Assembly: GCA_020428025.1 (NCBI GenBank)
Contig: JAGQNO010000002.1
Location: 1 to 48,687 of the forward strand
Length of the DNA stretch: 48,687 bases
Reading direction: 5' to 3'
Source of the DNA: Candidatus Saccharimonadota bacterium
Lineage (GTDB): Bacteria; Patescibacteriota; Saccharimonadia; Saccharimonadales; UBA4665
In this document: positions 24,537-33,938 of the stretch, in pieces
How positions within the stretch are numbered: the stretch's first letter is position 1
Layout: every line of letters starts with the position of its first letter
The notes under the pieces: model-generated
What the model was told of the DNA's origin: nothing
What the model saw: the letters and a program-made list of their open reading frames with translations, nothing else
Databases searched by the model: none
Position numbers and translations under genes: made by a program

Positions 24537-24605
24537 ATGTTCGGCAGTGCTGTAACGCACAGGTTCGGAACCTTCTTTTTTGTTGGCGTGCTACACTGGT
24601 TATAG
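24537..24605 (+). CDS. candidate 22-codon leader ORF upstream of radA
   Basis: An ATG 9 bases after TATAAT opens MFGSAVTHRFGTFFFVGVLH, ending at TAG 24603-24605. It overlaps the palindrome AGGTTC-G-GAACCT (24561-24573), which is followed by TTCTTTTTT and could act as a weak terminator. The layout resembles the leader at 9330. It may be chance. Confidence 0.2.
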   Translation: MFGSAVTHRFGTFFFVGVLHWL

Positions 24606-24629
24606 TAAGGGGAAGAAGGGATTTTTGGT

Positions 24630-25967
24630 ATGGCAAAAAAATCAGTTCGATTTGTTTGCACGGCTTGTGGCCAGCCCAGCAGTACGTGGGCGGGTCGGTG
24701 CCCCAACTGCGGCGAGTGGAACACTCTAGAGGAGCAGTTAACTCCTACAGCCCTAGCGGCCGCGGCGGACAAAGGTTCTGTTTTAAAACCGCAGCCAGTA
24801 GCCACCGTGGCCAAACAGGCAGAGGCCCGCATGCCCTCTGGTATTCAAGAGGTGGACGATGTCTTGGGCGGCGGCTTGGTGCCGGGGTCGGTCACGCTCC
24901 TGGCTGGTCAGCCGGGAATCGGCAAGTCAACACTGCTGATGCAAACCGCGGCGGCTTTGGCGGGCAAGACCAAGGTGCTGTATGTCAGTGGGGAGGAATC
25001 GGCCCACCAGGTGGCGGCCCGGGCGGCTCGGCTGGGTGCATCTAAAGCGGATTTGCAGCTGGTTACGTCTAATAGCGCGGACGATATTGCGGCCACTATT
25101 GCCGGCGGCAGCTACCAAGTGGTAATTGTGGACTCCATTCAGACGGTGGCGGCATCGGCTGTGGCTTCTAGCGCGGGCAGCGTGGCGCAGATTACCAACA
25201 GTACACAGCTGCTCACCCTAGCGGCCAAAAATAGCGGTACGGCTGTGATTTTAGTGGGTCACGTAACAAAAGAAGGTAGCATTGCCGGACCCAAAGTGCT
25301 GGAGCACGTGGTTGACACGGTGCTGCAGCTAGAGGGCGACCGCTACGGGGGCTTTAAGGTGCTGCGCGCCATAAAAAACCGATTTGGCTCCACCAACGAG
25401 GCCGGTATTTTTGAAATGGTCAACGAGGGGCTGCGGCCAGTTAGCAACCCATCTGCCGCGCTGTTAGAAGAGCGGCAGATCACTGATGGCAGCGTAGTCC
25501 TAGCCACGCTGGAAGGCACCCGCCCACTTCTGGTAGAAGTGCAAGCGTTGGTCAATAAAACATCATATGGCTACCCCAAACGGGCGGCCAGCGGGCTGGA
25601 TTTGAATCGACTCAATTTGCTAGTTGCTATGCTGGAGCGTCGCACCAAACTCAAACTGGCGGAGTACGATATTTACGTCAACATTGTGGGCGGGCTCAAG
25701 ATTACGGAGCCGGCGGCAGACTTAGCAGTTTGCCTGGCAATTGGCTCTGCCGCCAAAGGCTTGCAGCTCAAGACCAACGCGGTGGTGTTTGGAGAGGTGG
25801 GCCTGTCTGGAGAGGTCCGGCATGTGCCGCACATAGACAAGCGCGTGACAGAGGCCAGCAAGCTAGGTTTTGACGGCGCCATTGGTCCGCGTAGCGGCAA
25901 ACCAGACAAGTTTTTGCACCCGGTGCGCGATGTGCGGGATGCGCTTAATCAGTTTTTAGAGAAATAA
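24630..25967 (+). CDS. radA: DNA repair protein RadA
   Basis: A 445-residue RecA-like helicase that helps branch migration during recombination. The N-terminal zinc finger is intact (CTACG, then CPNCG, residues ~10-32). Walker A GQPGIGKST is near 93, the family motif KNRFGSTNEAG near 250, and a Lon-like C-terminal domain runs from ~290 to the end. GGGGAAGAAGGG upstream may act as the ribosome site. The upstream region holds a dyad, a -10 box and a hairpin. Its 3' end overlaps the convergent tyrS by 23 bases. Confidence 0.94.
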   Translation: MAKKSVRFVCTACGQPSSTWAGRCPNCGEWNTLEEQLTPTALAAAADKGSVLKPQPVATVAKQAEARMPSGIQEVDDVLGGGLVPGSVTLLAGQPGIGKSTLLMQTAAALAGKTKVLYVSGEESAHQVAARAARLGASKADLQLVTSNSADDIAATIAGGSYQVVIVDSIQTVAASAVASSAGSVAQITNSTQLLTLAAKNSGTAVILVGHVTKEGSIAGPKVLEHVVDTVLQLEGDRYGGFKVLRAIKNRFGSTNEAGIFEMVNEGLRPVSNPSAALLEERQITDGSVVLATLEGTRPLLVEVQALVNKTSYGYPKRAASGLDLNRLNLLVAMLERRTKLKLAEYDIYVNIVGGLKITEPAADLAVCLAIGSAAKGLQLKTNAVVFGEVGLSGEVRHVPHIDKRVTEASKLGFDGAIGPRSGKPDKFLHPVRDVRDALNQFLEK

Positions 25968-27189
25968 GCGCAGAGTCTTTATAGGCTTTGCCGCGGCGTA
26001 GCAGTAAGTGGCCGTTCATGAAATCCGCATCATTAAAAGTGTCCCGCCCGGTGACTTTGGTACCGTTAATGCTAATAGAGCCGCCATCCAGCAGGCGACG
26101 AGCCTCTGTTTTAGAGCTGGCAAGACCGGAATCTGTCAGGGCATCAATAATTGAGCCGTTAGATACCGCGTCCGGTAGCTGCTGGGCAATCTCTGCCAGG
26201 GCTTCTGGTGAGGCTTGGCCAATGGGCTGTTCGCCCGTTAAGAAACTGGTGACTTCCTGGGCAAACTGCACGGCGGCTGGGCCATGAATCAGAGTAGTGA
26301 CTTCTGCGGCTAGTCGTTTTTGACCCAGGCGCAGGCGTGGGTCTTGGGCGTGCTCTGCCAAGAGCGCCTCTATCTCCTGGCGCGGGAGTTCCGTGTAAAT
26401 TTTTAGGTAGTTTTCTAGGCCGGCATCGTCCAGGCTAATCCAGAATTGGTAGAAAGCGGTCGGCGATGTCTTGGTAGCATCTAGCCAAACGGCGCCCGCT
26501 TCTGATTTACCAAATTTAACACCGGTGGATTTGTTGACTATCAGCGGAATGGTCAGGATATTTGCTTCTACGCCGCGCATGCGCCGCAGCAGCTCTACGC
26601 CGGCAATGGAGTTGCCCCATTGGTCGGAGCCAGCCACCTGGAGCGTGACGCCGTAGGTGTCGTACAGATGTACAAAATCGTAGCCCTGGATTAGCGCGTA
26701 GCTAAACTCTGCGTAGCTAATGCCCGTGGAGTCTAGACGGGACTGCACAAAGTCGCGGCCCAGCATTTGGCGCATAGGCACATGCTTGCCTACATCGCGC
26801 AGGAAATCTAAGTAATTCATGTCTTTGAACCAGTCGTAATTATCCACGGTTTCAAACGGCAAGTCTTCTAAAATGGTTTTGTACTGCGCGCTGACTGCGG
26901 CTTTGTTGCGAGCGATATCTTCTAGCGTTAACAAATCGCGCTCTTGTTTCTTGCCGTCTGGGTCACCAATCATGCCGGTAGCGCCGCCAACTAACATGAC
27001 GGTTTTGTGGCCGCGCTTGGCCAGGGTTTTGACCAGCATCATGATGGCCAAGTTGCCTACAGTCATGCTGTCTGCAGAGGGATCAACGCCTAAGTAGAAG
27101 GTTAGGGGTTTGCCGTCTAAAACAGATAGGTCCTGGAAGGTGGTTTGATTGACGTAGCCGCGCCACTGGAGTTCATCGGATAAATTCAT
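25945..27189 (-). CDS. tyrS: tyrosyl-tRNA synthetase
   Basis: A 414-residue class I synthetase that charges tRNA-Tyr. The HIGH-like site is DPSADSMTVGNL (about 33-44), tyrosine/tRNA contacts are in YDFVHLYDTYGVTLQVAGSD, and the KMSKS-like loop is GVKFGKSEAG (about 230). The C-terminal S4 RNA-binding domain is DSGLASSKTEARRLLDGGSI (about 357-376). The KFGKS form of the loop puts it in the TyrZ-like group. TATACT on the minus strand ends 7 bases before the ATG, predicting a leaderless message. Confidence 0.94.
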   Translation of the reverse strand: MNLSDELQWRGYVNQTTFQDLSVLDGKPLTFYLGVDPSADSMTVGNLAIMMLVKTLAKRGHKTVMLVGGATGMIGDPDGKKQERDLLTLEDIARNKAAVSAQYKTILEDLPFETVDNYDWFKDMNYLDFLRDVGKHVPMRQMLGRDFVQSRLDSTGISYAEFSYALIQGYDFVHLYDTYGVTLQVAGSDQWGNSIAGVELLRRMRGVEANILTIPLIVNKSTGVKFGKSEAGAVWLDATKTSPTAFYQFWISLDDAGLENYLKIYTELPRQEIEALLAEHAQDPRLRLGQKRLAAEVTTLIHGPAAVQFAQEVTSFLTGEQPIGQASPEALAEIAQQLPDAVSNGSIIDALTDSGLASSKTEARRLLDGGSISINGTKVTGRDTFNDADFMNGHLLLRRGKAYKDSALISLKTD

Positions 27190-27270
27190 ACTTGTTAGTA
27201 TATAGATTATAGAAGTTAAATTCTAGAATCTTTCTAGGCATAATCAATATAGCCGCCCGGCGGCAGGGTT

Positions 27271-27279
27271 TGCTATAAT
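27271..27279 (+). promoter_or_regulatory. extended -10 promoter of the PBP gene
   Basis: TGCTATAAT (27271-27279) is a perfect extended -10 (TGnTATAAT) with no clear -35. It leaves a ~35-base leader with an AGGAAGAGG ribosome site before ATG 27320. Confidence 0.6.
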
Positions 27280-27319
27280 ACTCGTATCTTTATGATTATC
27301 CAGGAAGAGGTGTAACCAA

Positions 27320-30300
27320 ATGGCAAACTTTAGGGGTAAAAATCGTCCTCGTAAGGGCAGTAGTGTCACGACAAGTAAGGGCGTGCAGCTTAACCGCAGT
27401 CTAACGGACCGCCGCAAAGCGTCTAAACAGAGCCGGGCTGCTGCTCGGGCAGAATATTTAAGCACGCTCCCTAAAGAGCGCATTAAGCGTATTTTGTACC
27501 GATTGCACCCCAAGCGAGTAGCCAAGTTCTGGTTTAGCAGAGAGGGCGGCCTTATGGCCCTGAAGCTCATTGGCATTGGCATCATAGTCTGCTTCTTCTT
27601 GGTCATTGGCCTGTTTGCATACTTCCGTAAAGATTTGCCTAAAATCCGCGATATTTCCGGCGATAAAGTCGGCGGCAGCATTAGTTATTACGACCGATCC
27701 GGCCAGACACTACTCTGGCAAGACTACAGCGCCATTAAGCGCACGCCGGTGCCCGGTGATCAGATATCGCCATACCTGCGCGCCGCCACAGTGGCCATTG
27801 AAGACAAAGATTTCTACTCTGAAGGAGCTTTTAACGTTCGTGGAATTATGCGTGCTGCGTTTAACAACATTACTGGCGCTGGTGGCGGCAACTTACAGGG
27901 TGGCTCTACCTTAACGCAGCAGCTTGTAAAGCTTAATAATCAGTGGACAGCGGATCGCACAATCACCCGGAAGGTTAAAGAGTTAATCTTAGCCGTAGAG
28001 CTAGAAAAAGAGTATTCTAAGTCCGATATCTTGACGGGTTACCTAAATATTACTCCGTACGGCGGCATTCAATATGGCGCAGAAGCTGCTGCTCAGGATT
28101 ATTTTCATATTGCAGCTAAAGACCTAAGCTTAGCGCAAGCCACCATGCTGGCAGCCATCCCACAGGCCCCTAGCTATTACTCTCCTTATGGCAGTACGCA
28201 GTGGAACCCATCGGCAGGTAACACCTTTAACAGAGATGCCTTAATTGGCCGACAACACTACATCCTCGATCAAATGGTTAAGCAGTACATTAAGTTGCCG
28301 CTGGACGGGCCCGGTAAGCCAGAGCGTGCACTAACCCAAAAAGAAGCCGATGCCGCCAAGCAAGTTGATGTTCTAGCGCAAGTGCAGCAAATGCCAACCA
28401 CTAAGTACAAGGACATCAAAGCACCATATTTTGTTCTGTCTGCCAAGCACGAGCTAGAGCAGAAGTACGGCGCAGAGACTGTCAAACGAGGCGGCTGGAA
28501 AGTGGTTACAACAGTAGACATGAAGCTCCAAGAGCTCGCAGAGAGCGTGGTAGCAAAAAATCTTTGGAACGTTAAACGGTACGGCGGTGATTCTGAGGCA
28601 GTAGTCGCCCAAGACATTAAGACCGGACAGATGGTAGCGGTAGTGGGCGGCGCAGACTTCTCTAACGAAGAGTATGGCAAGATTAACTTTGCGCAAACCA
28701 ATATTTCGCCTGGGTCTAGCTTTAAGCCGTATGACTACGCAACCATGATTCAAAATCGGACAGATGCAGGTGCGGGCTCAATTTTGTACGATGTTCAACA
28801 GCCTCTGCCGGGCTATCCTTGTACCAACAAAACACGGCCAGACTACACAAGTGCCACTGGCGGATTTTGTCTGTGGGACTATGACTTCAAATACCCCGGC
28901 GCCGTCACACTCCGCTATGGCTTAGCTGGCTCACGTAACGTGCCTGCCGTAAAAGCGATGCTTTCCGCTTTGCCAAATGACAAGAGCGATGGTCATGTTG
29001 ATTCAATTAACAAAACCATAGGGACCGCCAACGCCATGATGAACAACAGCGGGGCGTATCGCTGCTACAAGAGTGGTGTTGAAGATGTCATGAATGCAAC
29101 CAAGGCCGATGAGACGCAGTGCTATGCTGCTTCTGCCATTGGAGATGGTGCTTACTTACACTTAGACGACCATGTTAACGGCCTGGCCACGCTGGCCCGC
29201 GGCGGCAACGCCATTCCTAAGACCTACATCTTGGAAATTATTGATTCTTCCAGCAAACCAATCTACAAATGGACGCAGCCAAAAGGCAAGCAGGTCATCC
29301 ATCAGGACACTGCTTTCATCGTAAACAGTATGTTAAGTGACCCCAAGGCAACGTATCTGCCCTCTGGCTACAAGTTCCAAAACTATAATGGCTGGAGCAT
29401 ATCAGTTAAGACTGGTACCACTAACAATAACTTTGATGGGCTTATGACCGCCTGGTCCACTCGCTATGCGGTGGCTTCCTGGGTTGGGTACCATACCCGT
29501 AACAAGGCCATGAACAGCGGGGGAATGGAGTACATGACAACCCCACTCACGCGCAATTTCATGCAGGGTGCGTTAGATAATTTAGGAGTCAAGGGAGAAA
29601 CTTGGACTAAGCCAGCTACCGTTAAGACGCTACCTGCCTATGTGCAGCGTACTCACGTGGGTGTTGGTTCTGTTGAGCCAGGCCCCACTACTGACTACTT
29701 CCCATCCTGGTACACTGGCCGGGCGGGAGCTAGCACAAATACTAGCCAAGTAATCGATAAAGTCTCTGGCGGTATTGCCACTAGCTGTACCCCTGATAGC
29801 GCCAAGCAAACAGTGGGCGGCGCAAACGCCAACTCATTCTCTGCTGATATTTTCTACCCAATTGGGCAAGCTAGCGGCAGCACTGCAACGGCAACAAACA
29901 ACCCAGACAACGTCCACAATTGTAGTGACGCTAAGCCGTCGCTGACCCTAACCGCTCCTGGGTCCTGTGATGCCAACGACAATGGCGGCCAGGGCTGTAC
30001 GATTACGGTAGTCGCCTCTGCCGGAACCCACCCCTTGGGAGGCAGCTCATTTGGCGGCACGGTTACCGTAAGCGTTAATGGTAACCAGGTAAACTCCCAG
30101 AACGTAAGTGACTCGCCAAGTACTATCAGCTTCAACTATAAACCAACATCTGGCGGACCGGCTACTATTACCGCAACAGTAACCGACAGCGTTCTGTACC
30201 AAGCAACCCAATCAGCTCAGACTACTATGAGCTTAAGTGCATCGAGTCCATCTAACAACGGTAACGGCAATGGAAATGGTGGTGGGCAAGGAGCAACTGC

Positions 30301-30361
30301 TCCCCGGCAGTCGCCGCTGGCAAATGCCCGTCGGGGAGCGCTTACCGGCCAGGCTGGCTAA
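27320..30361 (+). CDS. class A penicillin-binding protein (PBP1A-like)
   Basis: A 1013-residue bifunctional cell-wall synthase. A ~75-residue basic cytoplasmic tail precedes a membrane anchor (about 78-103). The glycosyltransferase domain has the catalytic Glu in IEDKDFYSEGAFN (about 157) and GGSTLTQQLVKL. The transpeptidase has SPGSSFKPYDYA (SxxK, about 465), GSRNVPAVKA (SxN) and VKTGTTNNN (KTG, about 696). The last ~170 residues are a beta-rich Ig-like segment with Cys residues and a Gly/Asn-rich tail. It polymerises and cross-links peptidoglycan outside the membrane. It is followed closely by recG, which has its own -10 box. Confidence 0.94.
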   Translation: MANFRGKNRPRKGSSVTTSKGVQLNRSLTDRRKASKQSRAAARAEYLSTLPKERIKRILYRLHPKRVAKFWFSREGGLMALKLIGIGIIVCFFLVIGLFAYFRKDLPKIRDISGDKVGGSISYYDRSGQTLLWQDYSAIKRTPVPGDQISPYLRAATVAIEDKDFYSEGAFNVRGIMRAAFNNITGAGGGNLQGGSTLTQQLVKLNNQWTADRTITRKVKELILAVELEKEYSKSDILTGYLNITPYGGIQYGAEAAAQDYFHIAAKDLSLAQATMLAAIPQAPSYYSPYGSTQWNPSAGNTFNRDALIGRQHYILDQMVKQYIKLPLDGPGKPERALTQKEADAAKQVDVLAQVQQMPTTKYKDIKAPYFVLSAKHELEQKYGAETVKRGGWKVVTTVDMKLQELAESVVAKNLWNVKRYGGDSEAVVAQDIKTGQMVAVVGGADFSNEEYGKINFAQTNISPGSSFKPYDYATMIQNRTDAGAGSILYDVQQPLPGYPCTNKTRPDYTSATGGFCLWDYDFKYPGAVTLRYGLAGSRNVPAVKAMLSALPNDKSDGHVDSINKTIGTANAMMNNSGAYRCYKSGVEDVMNATKADETQCYAASAIGDGAYLHLDDHVNGLATLARGGNAIPKTYILEIIDSSSKPIYKWTQPKGKQVIHQDTAFIVNSMLSDPKATYLPSGYKFQNYNGWSISVKTGTTNNNFDGLMTAWSTRYAVASWVGYHTRNKAMNSGGMEYMTTPLTRNFMQGALDNLGVKGETWTKPATVKTLPAYVQRTHVGVGSVEPGPTTDYFPSWYTGRAGASTNTSQVIDKVSGGIATSCTPDSAKQTVGGANANSFSADIFYPIGQASGSTATATNNPDNVHNCSDAKPSLTLTAPGSCDANDNGGQGCTITVVASAGTHPLGGSSFGGTVTVSVNGNQVNSQNVSDSPSTISFNYKPTSGGPATITATVTDSVLYQATQSAQTTMSLSASSPSNNGNGNGNGGGQGATAPRQSPLANARRGALTGQAG

Positions 30362-30379
30362 ATCGTCTATACTAATAGC

Positions 30380-32416
30380 ATGAATGTGTCAGACCCAGTT
30401 GTATCTTTGACTGGAGTTGGGCCGGCCTTAGAAGCAAAGCTTGCACAACTCGGCATTGTCTCTGTTGGCGATTTGCTCATGCATTGGCCGCGTAAATATG
30501 AGGATTATTCTAGTGTTACGCTAGCTGCTAACATTCAGCCAGGCCTGGTGACGCTCTGCGGGTGGTTTGAGCAGATTAGCTCGCGCTATGTGCGGCGCGG
30601 TATGCATGTTACGCAAGCCGTTTTGCGAGATGCAAGTGGGGCAGTCAATGTTGTCTGGTTTAATCAGCCGTACCGTGCGGCAGCAATTAAGCCCGGCAAA
30701 ACGTATTATGTGGCTGGCGAGTACAAGCTGCAAAGTGGTCGATTTGCCGTTTTAAGCCCTGCTTTAGAACAGGCAGATAGCTTGCCGCTGCACTCGGCAA
30801 GAATTGTGCCGATTTACCGCGAAACTAAAGGCCTAACATCTAAGCAGATTAGGGAGTTAGTTGGTCAGGCGTTAGAGCGCGTGGTACTACCAGCGACTAC
30901 ACTGCCTCAGTGGTTGACTGCAGAGGCCAAGCTTCTGCCGCACGACGCAGCAACCAAAGAGCTCCACTTTCCCACTAGCGCAGAGCAGCTCAATTTGGCT
31001 CGCCGCCGCATGGCCTTTGAAGAAGTATTTGCCCTGAGTCTAGCCAGCCAGCTCATTAGACGTGAGCAGCGCCTAGAAAAGGCTTTGCCGGTCCCGTTTA
31101 AGCAGCCGCTTGCAAAGCGTTTTGTAGAGTCGCTGCCGTTTACGCTTACCAATGACCAGCGCGCTGCCGCCTGGCAAATTTATCAGGACATGGCTCAGGA
31201 CCAGCCCATGAATCGGCTGCTGGAGGGCGATGTGGGCAGCGGCAAAACCGCCGTAGCGGCCATGGCTGCGCTTATGGCCCTGGCAGCCGGGCATCAGGTG
31301 GCATATTTGGCCCCAACAGAACTGCTGGCGCGCCAGCAAGCAGATAGCCTGACTAAACTCTTAGCCACTCAGGGCTATGACCACGCCGTGACGCTATTGG
31401 TTGGATCACTGAAGCCAGTTCAAAAGAAACGAGCACAAAATGCCGCTAAAAGTGGCCAGGCCGGGCTCGTTGTTGGTACGCACGCGCTGCTGCAAGAAAA
31501 AGTGGACTGGCACAGGCTAGGATTAATTATTGTGGATGAGCAACATCGGTTTGGTGTGGCGCAGCGCCAGGCGCTTATGAAAAAAGCTGGGCACATGCCG
31601 CACGTTTTGAGCTTAACTGCCACGCCGATTCCGCGGTCCTTGGCCCTAACTTTGTATGGGGAGCTTGATTTAAGCCTGCTAAAAACCAAGCCGGCTGGTC
31701 GGCAGACAATTATTACAGAGCTGGTGTCGCCAAATTCTACGCAAAAGCTGTACGACACGCTCCTGCAGCAAATTAACGCTGGTGGCCAAGTGTATGTGGT
31801 TTGTCCGCTTATTACCGATTCTACTTTGCTCCAGGCAGAATCGGCAGAGGCAGTGTACAATAAGCTGCGGAAAGGCCCGCTTAAAAGCACTAGGATTGGT
31901 CTGCTCCACGGCAAGCTAAAGGCGGTGGACAAGCAGGCCGTTATGGCCGATTTTGTAGCCGGCAAGCTGGACGTTTTAGTATCCACTACCGTTATAGAAG
32001 TCGGCGTAGATGTGCCCAACGCCACCACCATGGTTATTATGAGTCCGGAGCGATTTGGCTTGGCCCAGCTCCATCAGCTGCGTGGCAGAGTAGGGCGGGG
32101 AACAGTACAAAGCTACTGCTACCTACTACTGAGCGATTCCAAAGCGCCCAGCAGAAGATTACGCGCCCTAGAATCCAGCAGCGACGGTTTCCGTCTGAGC
32201 GAACTCGACCTAGAAATCCGCGGCCCCGGCGCCATTTACGGCTACGCCCAGCACGGCGCGCTGGACTTACGGCTGGCTAATTTATCAGATACCGCCCTTA
32301 TAGCGCTGGCCCAAAAGATGGCCACCAAATTCATAGAAAAGAAAGAAGATTTGCTACAATATGAGTCATTGGCCGCAAATGTCCGCGCCGCCCAGGCCGT
32401 AACCAATTTTAACTAA
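30380..32416 (+). CDS. recG: ATP-dependent DNA helicase RecG
   Basis: A 678-residue helicase that remodels stalled forks and recombination intermediates. The N-terminal wedge/OB domain (LTGVGPALEAKLAQLGIVSV onward) is followed by Walker A LEGDVGSGKTA (about 280), the DEQH box in IIVDEQHRFGV, LSLTATPIPRSLAL and the C-terminal helicase motifs TTVIEVGVDVPNATTMVI and QLRGRVGRG. Length is normal. TATACT (30368-30373) ends 6 bases before ATG 30380. The next gene starts 2 bases after its stop. Confidence 0.95.
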   Translation: MNVSDPVVSLTGVGPALEAKLAQLGIVSVGDLLMHWPRKYEDYSSVTLAANIQPGLVTLCGWFEQISSRYVRRGMHVTQAVLRDASGAVNVVWFNQPYRAAAIKPGKTYYVAGEYKLQSGRFAVLSPALEQADSLPLHSARIVPIYRETKGLTSKQIRELVGQALERVVLPATTLPQWLTAEAKLLPHDAATKELHFPTSAEQLNLARRRMAFEEVFALSLASQLIRREQRLEKALPVPFKQPLAKRFVESLPFTLTNDQRAAAWQIYQDMAQDQPMNRLLEGDVGSGKTAVAAMAALMALAAGHQVAYLAPTELLARQQADSLTKLLATQGYDHAVTLLVGSLKPVQKKRAQNAAKSGQAGLVVGTHALLQEKVDWHRLGLIIVDEQHRFGVAQRQALMKKAGHMPHVLSLTATPIPRSLALTLYGELDLSLLKTKPAGRQTIITELVSPNSTQKLYDTLLQQINAGGQVYVVCPLITDSTLLQAESAEAVYNKLRKGPLKSTRIGLLHGKLKAVDKQAVMADFVAGKLDVLVSTTVIEVGVDVPNATTMVIMSPERFGLAQLHQLRGRVGRGTVQSYCYLLLSDSKAPSRRLRALESSSDGFRLSELDLEIRGPGAIYGYAQHGALDLRLANLSDTALIALAQKMATKFIEKKEDLLQYESLAANVRAAQAVTNFN

Positions 32417-32417
32417 T

Positions 32418-33209
32418 ATGTACGCTATTGTTTTTCACGCCCACCAGACGCTCAATAAGATTGCCTACGCCAAAATGCGGCGCGAGCTAAACGGTGGCGC
32501 GTGGTTTCCGTCGCTTGCCAGCATCTTACATTTTGAAGGTCAACGCGGCCCAGATTCAACCAAGTTCAAGAACTCCGGTAGCGTTAAGCAGCCCTGGCAT
32601 TTCATCGATCCGCTCAATCAGTCAGACACCCAGCTTGCCCAGACGGTTGGCACGCACTACAAAAACCTAGTCACTGCTCTCCGGGCAAAAGACAATATTA
32701 AGGCAAGCTTTGAGGCCGCCTGGTTGGCGCACGCTGTAGTGGACGGCTTGACGCCAGCGCATCATTATCCCTATGAAACGGCACTAACAGAGATCCGCGG
32801 TGACGCCGATTACAATAACCGTACATCAACCCTTAAACGTATCACCGCGCCCGGAGAAAATATGTACGGAACACTGGTGCAAAGCCTGCGGTTAGTCGGG
32901 CCAAAAGGGCTGCTGACCACGCACACCACCTTTGAGGCAGGCGCGTATATATTACTCAAAATTAGACGGAGTCGCCGCCGCTTGTCCAAAAAGAGTTTGC
33001 GGCAGGCAGAAACTCTTAAAAAACTTGGCGCGCAGCAATTTTTCCTAGAGGAAGCACGCCGGGTGGCCGCTTGGAATTTGTACGATGAATTTCTGCGACT
33101 TGGCTGGACGCCGCGCCTAGCGCGCAAAGTTAGCCATAGATTGCTGCCTGCCATGAGTAGTGATGTCGCGCTGATTTGGCTGGCCGCGGCTCGGGAGGCC
33201 GCCGCATGA
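32418..33209 (+). CDS. putative zinc-dependent phospholipase-C-like protein
   Basis: A 263-residue protein of uncertain function. Several His/Asp positions suggest the all-helical zinc phospholipase C / S1-P1 nuclease fold: an early FHAHQTLNKIA, the central AAWLAHAVVDGLTPAHHYPYE (about 106-126) and scattered His. The C-terminal half has a very basic RRSRRRLSKKSLR segment. There is no signal peptide, unusual for secreted family members. The gene begins 2 bases after recG and overlaps rsmD by 4 bases, so the three are one transcription unit. The assignment rests only on motif spacing. Confidence 0.4.
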   Translation: MYAIVFHAHQTLNKIAYAKMRRELNGGAWFPSLASILHFEGQRGPDSTKFKNSGSVKQPWHFIDPLNQSDTQLAQTVGTHYKNLVTALRAKDNIKASFEAAWLAHAVVDGLTPAHHYPYETALTEIRGDADYNNRTSTLKRITAPGENMYGTLVQSLRLVGPKGLLTTHTTFEAGAYILLKIRRSRRRLSKKSLRQAETLKKLGAQQFFLEEARRVAAWNLYDEFLRLGWTPRLARKVSHRLLPAMSSDVALIWLAAAREAAA

Positions 33210-33733
33210 GAATTATTGCCGGCACACTGGGCGGGCGCATTTTTGCATCGCCCGGCGGCCATCGCACCCACCCCATGAGCGACAAAATGCGCGGCGCCCT
33301 TTTTAATAGCCTGGGCGACATTTCTGGCCTGACCGTGCTGGACGCTTTTGCTGGCACCGGCGCACTGGCCTTTGAAGCAGTCAGCCGCGGCGCCATAAAC
33401 GCCGTCCTCTTAGAAAACGATAGAACCGCCCAAAGAACCATCGCGGAAAACATCGAACTTCTGGGATTAGAAAACTGCAGACTCGTGCGCGCCGCCGCCG
33501 GTCCGTGGCTGTCTACCACCCAAGACACGTTTGACTTGATTCTGCTTGATCCACCTTATGACAATTTGCAGCCAAGCCTATTAGAGCGTCTTGCTCAGCG
33601 CCTCTGTGCTAGCGGCAGACTGGTTTTGTCCTGGCCCGGCAAGCAAGCGCCGCCCAGTTTTGAAGACCTAGAGCTACTCAGCAGTAAGCAGTATGGCGAC
33701 AGCAGTCTGCACTTTTACGAACACAAGGGGTGA
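33206..33733 (+). CDS. rsmD: 16S rRNA guanine-N2 methyltransferase RsmD
   Basis: A 175-residue S-adenosylmethionine-dependent enzyme that methylates G966 of 16S rRNA in the small-subunit head. It opens MRIIAGTLGGRIFASPGGHR, then RPT-like HPMSDKMRGALFNSL, cofactor motif VLDAFAGTGALAFEAVSRGA (about 48) and the catalytic DPPYD (about 117). The start at 33206 overlaps the upstream TGA (ATGA). An earlier in-frame start at 33176 would add 10 residues not expected in RsmD. Confidence 0.92.
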   Translation: MRIIAGTLGGRIFASPGGHRTHPMSDKMRGALFNSLGDISGLTVLDAFAGTGALAFEAVSRGAINAVLLENDRTAQRTIAENIELLGLENCRLVRAAAGPWLSTTQDTFDLILLDPPYDNLQPSLLERLAQRLCASGRLVLSWPGKQAPPSFEDLELLSSKQYGDSSLHFYEHKG

Positions 33734-33758
33734 CAGACGACAGTTTTTGCGCTAAAAT
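33730..33758 (+). promoter_or_regulatory. tRNA-Leu promoter
   Basis: GTGACA (33730-33735), 17 bases, TAAAAT (33753-33758). The predicted start is 4-6 bases before the mature tRNA. The -35 overlaps the rsmD stop codon. Confidence 0.7.
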
Positions 33759-33769
33759 AGCCATCAGCC

Positions 33770-33853
33770 GCGGCGGTGGCGAAATGGTAGACGCACTAGC
33801 CTTAGGAGCTAGCGAGGCAACTCATGAAGGTTCAAGTCCTTTCCGCCGCACCA
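33770..33853 (+). tRNA. tRNA-Leu(UAG)
   Basis: An 84-base tRNA with the CCA end encoded. The acceptor stem pairs GCGGCGG with CCGCCGC, and the discriminator is A. The anticodon stem CTAGC/GCTAG holds the loop CTTAGGA with anticodon TAG (33803-33805), reading CUN leucine codons. A long variable arm and the D-arm sequence GGTAGACGC are typical of tRNA-Leu. The T arm is AAGG-TTCAAGT-CCTT. Confidence 0.96.
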
Positions 33854-33886
33854 ACTAAAATTACCCCACTTAGGGGTATTTTTAGT
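33854..33886. terminator. intrinsic terminator after tRNA-Leu
   Basis: ACTAAAATTACCCC pairs with GGGGTATTTTTAGT around ACTTA, 13 of 14 positions complementary. The stem includes the A-tract and T-tract, so it could work in both directions. Confidence 0.85.
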
Positions 33887-33938
33887 TGACACAGCTGCAA
33901 AAGGCCCTTGGTTCTTCATGGGCGAACAAAGTGAGCCA

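Noticed and set aside
24533-25045. 170-codon plus-strand frame overlapping the start of radA
   Set aside because: Its product is Gly/Arg-rich without domains, while the radA frame carries the zinc finger and Walker motif.
31420-32031. 203-codon minus-strand frame
   Set aside because: It is antisense to conserved RecG helicase motifs, with no start signal or recognisable product.
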